Part shown: one piece after another, positions 6,971 through 13,345 of the stretch | How positions within the stretch are numbered: position 1 is the stretch's first letter | How the letters are laid out: every line of letters starts with the position of its first letter | Assembly (NCBI GenBank): GCA_002309675.1 | Contig: DBXX01000003.1 | Span: 5,821 to 25,199, forward strand | DNA: 19,379 nt | DNA from: Lachnospiraceae bacterium UBA1201 | Lineage (GTDB): Bacteria > Bacillota > Clostridia > Lachnospirales > Lachnospiraceae | Direction of reading: 5' to 3' | Translations under genes and position numbers: made by a program | Notes under the pieces: generated by a model | What the model was told of the DNA's origin: nothing | The model's database searches: none | The model's input: the letters and a program-made list of their open reading frames with translations, nothing else

Positions 6971-7519
6971 TCACTCCTCCTTTCCGTTCAACATGCCCCG
7001 CAGTTTCTCGCGTGCCCGCAGGATCCGCATGCCGGCTGTCTTCGTCGGCACACCCAGGATCTCCGCGATCTCGCGTTCCTTCAGTCCATGTACGTATTTT
7101 AATTCCAAAACGGTTTGGTGCTCCGGCGTCAGTTTCTTAATGCATTCGCGCAACTGCGCATGCTCCGACTCGCGGATCAGTTGTTCCAGAGGCTGCTCTT
7201 CCTTACTCTCGATGCGATAACTCTCGTCATCGATGTCGACCGCCTCCATGTAGCGTTTCTCCTTTCGCAACAGGTCGACAGCACGGCTCTTCGTGATCGT
7301 CGCCAGAAAGTTGCGGGTGCGCGGGGACTCCACGTCCTCCACGCGGTCCATATAGCGGGTCAATGTAAGAAAAGCATCCTGGACCGCATCTTCTGCCAAT
7401 GAGTGGTTCTGCAGGATACCATTGGCCAGATAGAGCATGTAATACTGATACCGTTCGTAGAGTTTTGTAAATAGATTCTTCTCCGCCGGCGTATCAAACG
7501 CCATCAAACAAAGCGTCAA
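6971..7519 (-). CDS. ECF-type RNA polymerase sigma factor (sigma-70 family)
   Basis: A 182-residue sigma factor of the extracytoplasmic-function class. Region 2 is at about 12-85 (LFTKLYERYQYYMLYLANGI, then SLAEDAVQDAFLTLTRYMD, then RNFLATITKSRAVDLLRKEK). Region 4 is at about 120-178 (LTPEHQTVLELKYVHGLKER, EIAEILGVPTKTAGMRILRA). It should redirect RNA polymerase to a small regulon, held by the product of the next gene. The start is a TTG at 7519: GGGAGGT at 7527-7533 lies seven bases upstream of it, while the first ATG (7504) is 22 bases away. No clear promoter was identified between the terminator at 7591-7637 and this gene. Confidence 0.93.
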   Translation of the reverse strand: MTLCLMAFDTPAEKNLFTKLYERYQYYMLYLANGILQNHSLAEDAVQDAFLTLTRYMDRVEDVESPRTRNFLATITKSRAVDLLRKEKRYMEAVDIDDESYRIESKEEQPLEQLIRESEHAQLRECIKKLTPEHQTVLELKYVHGLKEREIAEILGVPTKTAGMRILRAREKLRGMLNGKEE

Positions 7520-7590
7520 TTTCGGTACCTCCCATGGGGATCAAAAGATATCTTCAAAATGGGAACGAAAGTACGCCGCCCATTCCTACA

Positions 7591-7637
7591 CAAAAAAATC
7601 AAAAGAGGCAGGGAAAATGCTTCACATCTCCCCTGCC
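7591..7637 (-). terminator. intrinsic terminator after the dCMP deaminase gene
   Basis: On the minus strand, GGCAGGGGAGATG pairs with CATTTTCCCTGCC (13 bp including G-U pairs) around a five-base loop at 7607-7637. It is followed by TCTTTTGATTTTTTTG. It starts ten bases after the stop at 7647 and closes the tsaC-to-deaminase operon. Confidence 0.92.
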
Positions 7638-7646
7638 CGTCTCTGC

Positions 7647-8129
7647 CTACAGGTGCAGTTCGATAAACCGACCGCCGGCTTCGTATTGGCGATACTTCAC
7701 GCCCGCTGCGTCCAGCATGCGCTTGCTGGCGCGGATGGACGGCGTATCGGCATATTTATCGCTGTTGTAGATGATCTCCCTGATGCCGGATTGGATGATG
7801 GCCTTCGTACATTCGTTACACGGGAAGAGTGTTACATAAACGCGGGCGTCATCCAGTCTGCCACCGCGGAAATTCAGAATCGCGTTCATCTCCGCATGGG
7901 TCACATACTGATATTTGGTGTCGTACGGATCCTCTGCCTCGCGGTCCCACGGGAACTCATCATCTGAGCAGCCGATCGGGAAGCCGTTATATCCGACGGT
8001 GAGGATCTTATTTTCCGGGCTGACGATACAGGCGCCGACCTGGGTCCCCGGATCCTTTGAACGCATGGCAGCCAGCATAGCCACTCCCATGAAATATTCG
8101 TCCCAGGAAATATAGTCCAATCGTTTCAT
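7647..8129 (-). CDS. dCMP deaminase (ComEB-type cytidine/deoxycytidylate deaminase)
   Basis: A zinc deaminase that converts dCMP to dUMP, feeding dTMP synthesis. The 160-residue protein has the zinc and catalytic signature HAEMNAIL (His78, Glu80) and PCNEC (Cys104, Cys107). It also has the nucleotide-binding GACIVSPENKILTVGYNGFP region and the FPIGCSDDEFPW insertion typical of the dCMP deaminase branch. Length is normal for ComEB. The start at 8129 follows an AGGAGGT site that overlaps the stop codon of rpiB, so translation is closely linked. It is the last gene of the operon. Assignment to dCMP rather than another cytidine substrate is from family resemblance. Confidence 0.93.
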   Translation of the reverse strand: MKRLDYISWDEYFMGVAMLAAMRSKDPGTQVGACIVSPENKILTVGYNGFPIGCSDDEFPWDREAEDPYDTKYQYVTHAEMNAILNFRGGRLDDARVYVTLFPCNECTKAIIQSGIREIIYNSDKYADTPSIRASKRMLDAAGVKYRQYEAGGRFIELHL

Positions 8130-8138
8130 AGGGACCTC

Positions 8139-8570
8139 CTAGTCGTTCTCGATCATCTGAATGCGCTGAATGTGGCGCTCTCCGTTGGAAAACTCTGTGG
8201 TGAGGAAGGTATCGACAATCTCCATCGCCAGACCCTTACCTACGACCAGGCCACCCAGACACAGAACGTTTGCGTCGTTGTGCAGGCGCGTCATCTTCGC
8301 GCAGAAAGGATCCGTGCAGACTGCCGCGCGGATGCCTGCGAAACGGTTTGCTGCCATCGAGATACCCAGACCGGTCGAACATACGAGGATACCCTTCTCG
8401 CATTCGCCGGACAGGACCGCTTTTGCAACTTTCTTTGCGTAGATCGGATAATGTACCGATGACTCGTCATAGCAGCCGAAATCGCGATATTCGATCCCCT
8501 GCTCATCAAAATGCTTCATGATCTCCTGCTTCAGCGCAAAACCGCCGTGATCACTACCTAATGCTATCAT
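8139..8570 (-). CDS. rpiB: ribose-5-phosphate isomerase B
   Basis: Interconverts ribose 5-phosphate and ribulose 5-phosphate in the pentose phosphate pathway. The 143-residue protein has the N-terminal SDHGGFALK (Asp7, His8), YPIYAKKVA, and the active-site GILVCSTGLGISMAANRFAG with the catalytic Cys at 64, then the RLHNDANVLCLGGLVVG segment, all standard for RpiB. The 5' end overlaps the upstream phosphatase-like gene by 17 bases. The order Sua5, LMW-phosphatase, RpiB is that of ywlC-ywlE-ywlF in Bacillus. RpiB and related LacAB isomerases share the fold; the lone gene in this context favours RpiB. Confidence 0.95.
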   Translation of the reverse strand: MIALGSDHGGFALKQEIMKHFDEQGIEYRDFGCYDESSVHYPIYAKKVAKAVLSGECEKGILVCSTGLGISMAANRFAGIRAAVCTDPFCAKMTRLHNDANVLCLGGLVVGKGLAMEIVDTFLTTEFSNGERHIQRIQMIEND

Positions 8571-9108
8571 TGTTTACTTCCGCCTTTCCTTCGGTCTTAC
8601 CGAATAGTAATTCTTTATCTGTTTCATCTGTTTCTTCACTCTGTCCGGTGCCTACCAGCCGTTGCACGGTCAGTTTCACCAGCATGTCCATTCGCTCAAA
8701 TGCCTCTCCGTAGGCTTCCATGTCGTTGCCGAACGGCATACGCATCTCGCCCTGCTCGCCGGCAAATTCACTCAGCGTATAGAGGTTGAGCACAGTCGGA
8801 AAACGTTCTTTCGTCATCTTCTTCTCGCGGTCGGTCATGCACAGAAGCAAGGTATCGCCGCCGGCGACATCACGCGCCGCGATCTCCTCGGAGTAGTTCT
8901 TCGAGATACTCAGGTCATTTTCCTCCAGTACCCGCACCACGCCCGGATTTAAAGGTTCGGGAAACAGGACCACCAGGCCCCGCGAGCATACGCCGATGCG
9001 CTGCTGCGGATCCAGCTGTTCCATCACGCTGTTAAAGATCGATTCAGCCATGATGCTTCCCGATGTATTGTCCATACATATGAAAACGATTCGTTGAAAA
9101 TCAAGCAT
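8554..9108 (-). CDS. LMW protein phosphatase family protein, probably catalytically inactive
   Basis: By position and fold this corresponds to YwlE, the low-molecular-weight protein (arginine) phosphatase. The 184-residue protein begins MLDFQRIVFICMDNTSGSIM. Family members carry a CX5R loop like C-TGNTC-R-S; here Cys11 is kept but the Arg position is Gly17. The distal acidic motif DPFG is MPFG (Met124-Gly127), so the general acid Asp is also absent. The rest of the fold (VLEENDLSISKNYSEEIAAR, LLLCMTDREKKMTKERFP, DMEAYGEAFERM) aligns well, and the frame is intact with a normal downstream overlap. The extra C-terminal 35 residues are acidic and beyond the usual family length of about 150. Phosphatase activity is doubtful; a binding or regulatory role is inferred. 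Confidence 0.85.
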   Translation of the reverse strand: MLDFQRIVFICMDNTSGSIMAESIFNSVMEQLDPQQRIGVCSRGLVVLFPEPLNPGVVRVLEENDLSISKNYSEEIAARDVAGGDTLLLCMTDREKKMTKERFPTVLNLYTLSEFAGEQGEMRMPFGNDMEAYGEAFERMDMLVKLTVQRLVGTGQSEETDETDKELLFGKTEGKAEVNNDSIR

Positions 9109-9112
9109 AGTT

Positions 9113-10213
9113 CTATCCTACCGTTACTATATGTCCTCCGGCGGCCTTCATCATACGATTCTCCAGGGCCTCCTTCAGGTTTTCGTCTTCCGCGATGCCG
9201 AAGTCTTCGGCGTAGATGCGGTCAATATCCACCTCATCAAAGTCGCGCAGATCCGCGTACAGGTTGTGCGCCAGCGCCGGCAAGTCGCCGAACGCTCCCG
9301 CCACGACCACACGTCGCGCATCTTTATACGCATGCGCCGTCTGCGCCGAGCAGAGCACACCGATGGGCTTATCTTTATCTTCTTCGATCTGCTTCAGAAT
9401 ATAGGTCGTCACCGCCTGTGCCGGTCCTTTCACCAGGATCAACGGCGCCTTCGGCGCATAATGCCGGTACCGCATGCCCGGCGCGCGCGGCCGCAGCGGC
9501 TGCGTCTCTCCGTCCTGCTCCTGCGTCCCGGTCGCTTCCTCCGTCACCGGCTTCACGACGATCGCAGGATCCAGTTCCACCGCTACCCCGAGCACTTCCT
9601 GCAGCATCTCGCGGGAAATGTATCCCGGCCGCAGCACCATGGGTACCTCTCCGGTCAGATCTACGATGGTCGACTCGACGCCGATCTCGACCTCTCCGCC
9701 ATCCAAAATCATGGGGATCTTCCCGTCCATGTCCTCAAAAACATGGGCAGCCGTCGTGGGACTGGGCCGCCCCGAACGGTTCGCGCTCGGCGCTGCGATC
9801 GGCACGCCTGCCTGTTCGATGAGCCCCAGCGCCGCCGGATGGTTCGGCATCCGAAGCGCCACGGTAGGGAGGCCTCCTGTGGTCGTTTCCGGCACGAGTT
9901 CCGATTTCGGAAGGATCATGGTAAGCGGCCCCGGCCAGAATGCATCCGCCAGTTTTTTTGCCGTCTCCGGCACATTCTCCGCCAGCATATATACTTGTGA
10001 AAAATCCGAAATGTGGACGATCAGCGGATTATCTGAGGGCCGTCCCTTCGCCGCGTAGATCCGGCGGGAAGCGTCGGCGTCGAGTGCATTGCCCCCGAGT
10101 CCGTACACGGTCTCTGTCGGAAACGCGACCAGACCTCCGGCGCGGATCACCGCCCCGGCACGCTTTAATTCTTCATCGTCTTTTGACGTGATCGCGATCA
10201 CTTCCGTCCGCAT
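9113..10213 (-). CDS. L-threonylcarbamoyladenylate synthase (Sua5/YwlC type)
   Basis: Makes threonylcarbamoyl-AMP from threonine, bicarbonate and ATP for the t6A37 modification of ANN-decoding tRNAs. The 366-residue protein is the long Sua5 form: a YrdC domain (about 12-205) with FPTETVYGLGG (31-41), KGRPSDNPL (56-64) and APSANRSGRPSPT (141-153). Then come the conserved linker APGMRYRHYAPKAPL (244-258) and a Sua5 C-terminal domain (about 258-350). The start at 10213 follows GAGGC. It leads the operon, is four bases from the next gene, and has its own promoter at 10297-10325. Function is secure from the motifs. Confidence 0.95.
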   Translation of the reverse strand: MRTEVIAITSKDDEELKRAGAVIRAGGLVAFPTETVYGLGGNALDADASRRIYAAKGRPSDNPLIVHISDFSQVYMLAENVPETAKKLADAFWPGPLTMILPKSELVPETTTGGLPTVALRMPNHPAALGLIEQAGVPIAAPSANRSGRPSPTTAAHVFEDMDGKIPMILDGGEVEIGVESTIVDLTGEVPMVLRPGYISREMLQEVLGVAVELDPAIVVKPVTEEATGTQEQDGETQPLRPRAPGMRYRHYAPKAPLILVKGPAQAVTTYILKQIEEDKDKPIGVLCSAQTAHAYKDARRVVVAGAFGDLPALAHNLYADLRDFDEVDIDRIYAEDFGIAEDENLKEALENRMMKAAGGHIVTVG

Positions 10214-10296
10214 TCTGACTGCCTCGTTTCAAATCTATTCTCTCTTCGGTTTACGGCCAGGCCGTTCCCGAAATCATACACCATACATCCGAAGTC

Positions 10297-10325
10297 ATTG
10301 TATCCCAAATGGCATCTTCTGTCAA
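10297..10325 (-). promoter_or_regulatory. sigma-A promoter of the sua5/tsaC operon
   Basis: On the minus strand, TTGACA at 10320-10325 and TACAAT at 10297-10302 are 17 bases apart, giving a leader of about 75 bases before the start at 10213. It lies just downstream of the terminator at 10331-10356. Confidence 0.85.
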
Positions 10326-10330
10326 TGAAA

Positions 10331-10356
10331 TTCAAATGGGCTGCGTCACGCAGCCC
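10331..10356 (-). terminator. hairpin terminator after the nuclease-like gene
   Basis: A perfect 8-bp stem, GGGCTGCG/CGCAGCCC, with a three-base loop (10338-10356), followed on the minus strand by ATTTGAATTTC. Flanking TTTCATT and AATGAAA can extend it. The U-tract is interrupted, so efficiency is uncertain. Confidence 0.65.
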
Positions 10357-10406
10357 TAAGTTTCATTCTGTTTTATACTCTCAAGCCATTCGGCCATTTG
10401 TTCTAT

Positions 10407-11204
10407 TTATAGCAAGTATTGTTCTATCATCCCCTTAATAAGTTTGGAGCTGATCTGGTTTTGTGATGTTTCAAATGTCGTGATCAGGTTTTCTCCGACA
10501 TAGAAGCCATTTTGATGATAAGAAGCCAATTTAGCCACATTTTTGTTGGCATATGTCAAGTTGTCCAGCATTCCGAAATGCTCCCAGATCACTTCTTTTC
10601 TCGATCTCACTTTCAAGCAGCTGAAATCCGGTCGGACTTCCCCCGTTCCTCTTAAATGCAATGGTTTTTCATACTTGTAAGGAATTCCATATTGTTCCAG
10701 CATATTTGCAATGATCAGTTCCGATTTGGAACGGACCCGTATCCCGCCGCCGGTGTAAAACTCAGTTTCATCGTAAAACTTCAATTCTTCGTATATTACA
10801 TTCTGCCAGCGATTTATAAACATCTCATCCGTTTCGATCAGAGGTTCTATAAGCGCTTTTCTTCCATTTGCCATGTGCTCGTAGACCTCACTCAGTTTTG
10901 GGACATTGTAATTTCGAATAAACGTTTCCAGACTTTGCTTCATCAGCATTAATTCTTTGCTTATCCTTTTTTCATAACCCTTCTGAGCTATATCACGCAG
11001 CGAGGATACATCTCCGGATTTAACATAGCGTTTCTCACCAGTCGCTTTATCGATCAATTGATACTGATCATGTCCGTTACTCTTGTGAATTCTTATTTCA
11101 TGATCCGGAACAGATCTAAGTTCCTCCAGTTTTCGGTTTGCCCTAGCCAGTAGCGCCTCGATCTCTTGTAACTGTTCCTCCAGTTTTCTTTTGTAATCTT
11201 CCAT
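10407..11204 (-). CDS. putative PD-(D/E)XK nuclease-like protein with N-terminal coiled coil
   Basis: A 265-residue protein I cannot name. Residues 1-32 form a coiled coil (QLQEIEALLARANRKLEEL). The middle (about 33-150) is a helical region of unknown fold. Residues 156-245 read like a restriction-endonuclease-like core: RSKSELIIANMLEQYGIPY with Glu162, VRPDF with Asp193, then VIWEHFGM with Glu208. These fit a PD-(D/E)XK pattern in which the usual Lys is not at the standard place; Lys221 or Lys225 could compensate. The AT-rich codon use differs from the GC-richer neighbours, suggesting acquisition. It starts at 11204 after AAGGGGAT and stands alone between a terminator and the 64-bp repeat array. 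Nuclease activity is inferred only from the motif pattern. Confidence 0.7.
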   Translation of the reverse strand: MEDYKRKLEEQLQEIEALLARANRKLEELRSVPDHEIRIHKSNGHDQYQLIDKATGEKRYVKSGDVSSLRDIAQKGYEKRISKELMLMKQSLETFIRNYNVPKLSEVYEHMANGRKALIEPLIETDEMFINRWQNVIYEELKFYDETEFYTGGGIRVRSKSELIIANMLEQYGIPYKYEKPLHLRGTGEVRPDFSCLKVRSRKEVIWEHFGMLDNLTYANKNVAKLASYHQNGFYVGENLITTFETSQNQISSKLIKGMIEQYLL

Positions 11205-11303
11205 AATGATCCCCTTTCTTATTTCATGTTTTGTGTTTCGTGTCTTCTGTTGTTAGTCCATCTTATTTTTCTCTCATCCTGTTATCCTCCTCCCTTCGCT
11301 TTT
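11205..11303 (-). other. untranslated stretch between the repeat array and the nuclease-like gene
   Basis: AT-rich and unstructured by eye. On the minus strand it holds GGGAGGAGG (11286-11294), eight bases before ATG AGA GAA AAA TAA (11263-11277), a four-codon ORF with a very good ribosome binding site. No promoter hexamers were convincing here, so where the nuclease-like gene is transcribed from is unclear and may lie within or beyond the array. Confidence 0.4.
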
Positions 11304-12490
11304 TACGCGCAGTTTCGCCGGTTGAACTGTTTTGCGCGTATGTTTGCCCAGCCCGAGGCTACTTCCCTACGCGCGTTTTCGCTGTTCGGACCGTTTTGCA
11401 CGTAAGGTTACTCTGCCCAATGTCACTTCCTTACGCGCACTTCCGCCATTCAGGCTATTTTACGCGTAGAAACCCCTAGCTTGATCTTGCTTCTCTACGC
11501 GCGTTTTCGCTGTTCGAGCCATTTTGCGCGTAAGGTTGCTCTGCCCAGCGTCACCTTCTTACGCGCACTTTCTCCATTCAAGCTGTTTTGCGCGTAAGGT
11601 TGCCCCGCCCGAGGCTACTTCTCTACGCGCTCCTCGCCCGTTTGAGTTCTTTTACGCGTAAGGCCGCCTGGCCCGAGGTCACTTCCTTACGCGCACTTCC
11701 GCCATTCAGGCTGTTTTGCGCGTAAGATCGCTCCGCCCGAGGCCGCTTCTCTACGCGCACTTCCGCCATACAGACTGTTTTACGCGTAGAAACCCCTAGC
11801 TTGATCTTGCTTCTCTACGCGCAGTTTCGCTGTTCGAGCCGTTTTGCGCGTAAGGTTGCTCTGCTCGGGGCTGCTTCTCTACGCGCAGTTCTTCCGTTCA
11901 GGCTGTTTTACGCGTAGAAACCTCTAGCTTGATCTTGCTTCTCTACGCGCGTTTTTGCAGTTTGGACCGTTTTGCGAGTAAGATCGTTCTGCCCAGTGTC
12001 ACTTTCTTACGCGCATTTTCTCCATACAGACTGTTTTGCGCGTAGAAACACCTAGCTTGATCTTGCTTCTCTACGCGCGTTTTTGCTGTTCGGGCCGATT
12101 TGCGCGTAAGGCCGCCCCGCCCGGGGGTGCTTCTCTACGCGCTCCTCGCCGTTTAAGCTATTTTGCGCGTATGTTTGCCCGGCCCGAGGCTACTTCTCTA
12201 CGCGCGTTTTCGCTGTTCGGGCCATTTTGCGCGTAAGGTTGCTCTGCCCAGTGTCACTTCCTTACGCGCACTTCCGCCATTCAGGCTATTTTACGCGTAG
12301 AAACACCTAGCTTGATCTTGCTTCTCTACGCGCGTTTTCGCTGTTCGAGCCATTTTGCGCGTAAGGCCGCCTGGCCCGAGGCTACTTCCTTACGCGCTCC
12401 TCGCCGTTTAAGCTATTTTGCGCGTAAGGTTGCCCCGCCCGAGGTCACTTCCTTACGCGCACTCCGTCCGCTCGGGTCGCATTGCGCGTA
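11304..12490. repeat. 64-bp tandem array of 38 alternating TACGCGC / GCGCGTA heptamers
   Basis: Nineteen TACGCGC heptamers (first at 11304, last at 12454) alternate with nineteen GCGCGTA-type heptamers (first at 11334, last at 12484). Spacing is 64 bases, dropping to 63 twice where a 22-base linker replaces the 23-base one. This gives 18 complete 41-base inverted repeats (heptamer, 27-base loop, heptamer) joined by 23-base linkers. All TACGCGC copies are identical; GCGCGTA varies as ACGCGTA five times (11462, 11654, 11782, 11910, 12293), GCACGTA once (11398) and GCGAGTA once (11974). Loops fall into a uniform class beginning GAAAC and containing CTAGCTTGATCTTG (11469, 11789, 11917, 12045, 12300) and a diverse class with GCCCGAGG- or GCCCAGTG-like centres. 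Linkers are also of a few recurring types. No convincing ORF runs through it. I do not recognise this element. Confidence 0.95.
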
Positions 12491-12497
12491 AAAGAAC

Positions 12498-12560
12498 TTT
12501 CAATTGTTTCAATGGGAATGAATTTTGCGGAGGACTATTGAATGCCGCTGAGAATTGAAA
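12498..12560. repeat. nested inverted repeat at the array's right border
   Basis: TTTCAATT (12498-12505) pairs with AATTGAAA (12553-12560), and inside it GCGG (12527-12530) pairs with CCGC (12545-12548). This sits between the last array heptamer and the terminator of the alarmone synthetase gene. It could be a border structure of the array, or incidental. Confidence 0.4.
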
Positions 12561-12562
12561 TA

Positions 12563-12610
12563 GAAAAAAACACAAAGTGTGCAGTCGGTGAAAACACGAC
12601 TGCACACTTT
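12563..12610 (-). terminator. intrinsic terminator after the alarmone synthetase gene
   Basis: A perfect 14-bp stem, AAAGTGTGCAGTCG/CGACTGCACACTTT (12574-12587 and 12597-12610), with a nine-base loop, followed on the minus strand by GTGTTTTTTTC. The plus-strand side has only CTTTAATT, so it works mainly leftward. It should separate the array from the upstream operon. Confidence 0.93.
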
Positions 12611-12637
12611 CTTTAATTATGGATCCGCAAACACCGA

Positions 12638-13306
12638 TCAGGAACCGGTCGCGGACAATGTAGTGGCTTGCATGGAAGCATTCTTCGCATCATTTTTCTT
12701 GATTTCCTCATTCAGGAGGAACATACGGTTATCCAGCATGTTGATCATCGTCGCGCACTCAAAGAGTTCGTTCTGGATATGATCGGGTGCATTGCCCTCG
12801 TACTTGTAGTAGATCTTATGCTCCAGGCTGGCCCAGAAGTCCATCGCGATGGTACGGATCTGGATCTCAACTTTCGTCTCTACGGGGCCGTCCGACAGAT
12901 AAATCGGGACTGACACCACCATGTGGTAACTCTTGTAGCCGTTGGGCTTCGGATTATCAATGTAATTCTTAATGATCAGGACGCGAACGTCGTTCTGGTT
13001 GCTGATCATATCGGCGATCTTATAGATGTCCGATGTGAAGGAACAGATGATCCGGATACCGGCTATGTCGTGAACATAACGCACCATGTTTTCGATGGTC
13101 ACGTCATGGCCCTGTTTTTTCAGTTTTTTTACAATGCTTTCCGCAGATTTGATACGCGTCTTCACGTGCTCAATGGGGTTATAGTTGTGCACGTTGATGA
13201 ACTCCTCGTTCAGGATCTCGATTTTCGCGTTCACCTGCTTCAATGCGGAATTATAGAGAAACATGATGGTCTTCCACTCATCCGCCTCGTTATGGTTTTC
13301 CGCCAT
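12638..13306 (-). CDS. small alarmone synthetase, GTP pyrophosphokinase family (RelQ/YjbM-like)
   Basis: Transfers pyrophosphate from ATP to GDP or GTP to make (p)ppGpp. The 222-residue protein has only the synthetase domain and no HD hydrolase or TGS/ACT domains, as in small alarmone synthetases. Motifs in order: RIKSAESIVKK (51-61), DIAGIRIIC (80-88), NPKPNGYKSYH (118-128), EIQIRTIAMDFWASLEHKIY (147-166). These are the substrate and Mg-binding elements, with Glu147 in the conserved ExQIRT. The N-terminal helix and C-terminal tail suit a RelQ-like tetrameric enzyme, though RelP cannot be excluded. The start at 13306 has AAGGAGG ten bases upstream. It follows the SDR gene by 39 bases and ends at the terminator at 12563-12610. 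Confidence 0.93.
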   Translation of the reverse strand: MAENHNEADEWKTIMFLYNSALKQVNAKIEILNEEFINVHNYNPIEHVKTRIKSAESIVKKLKKQGHDVTIENMVRYVHDIAGIRIICSFTSDIYKIADMISNQNDVRVLIIKNYIDNPKPNGYKSYHMVVSVPIYLSDGPVETKVEIQIRTIAMDFWASLEHKIYYKYEGNAPDHIQNELFECATMINMLDNRMFLLNEEIKKNDAKNASMQATTLSATGS

Positions 13307-13345
13307 TAATTGATACCCTCCTTGTATAAGGTCCGCTATGCGAAC

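Noticed and set aside
9094..10058. Plus-strand ORFs of 194-289 codons opposite the Sua5 gene
   Set aside because: They are GC-rich shadow frames of a well-identified gene, with Arg/Ser/Pro-rich composition and no recognisable motifs.
11231..12236. Plus-strand ORFs of 66-82 codons in and next to the repeat array
   Set aside because: They arise from the periodic sequence, have no ribosome binding sites, stop at arbitrary places and have biased composition rich in Arg, Pro and Cys.
11304..12490. CRISPR array
   Set aside because: The conserved parts are only seven bases, in alternating inverted orientation, and the intervals recur rather than being unique; no cas genes are nearby.
11304..12490. 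Integron attC array or iteron-type replication origin
   Set aside because: No cassette ORFs lie between the units, no integrase or Rep gene is in view, and the inverted alternation differs from direct iterons. An origin or partition role cannot be fully excluded but has no positive support.
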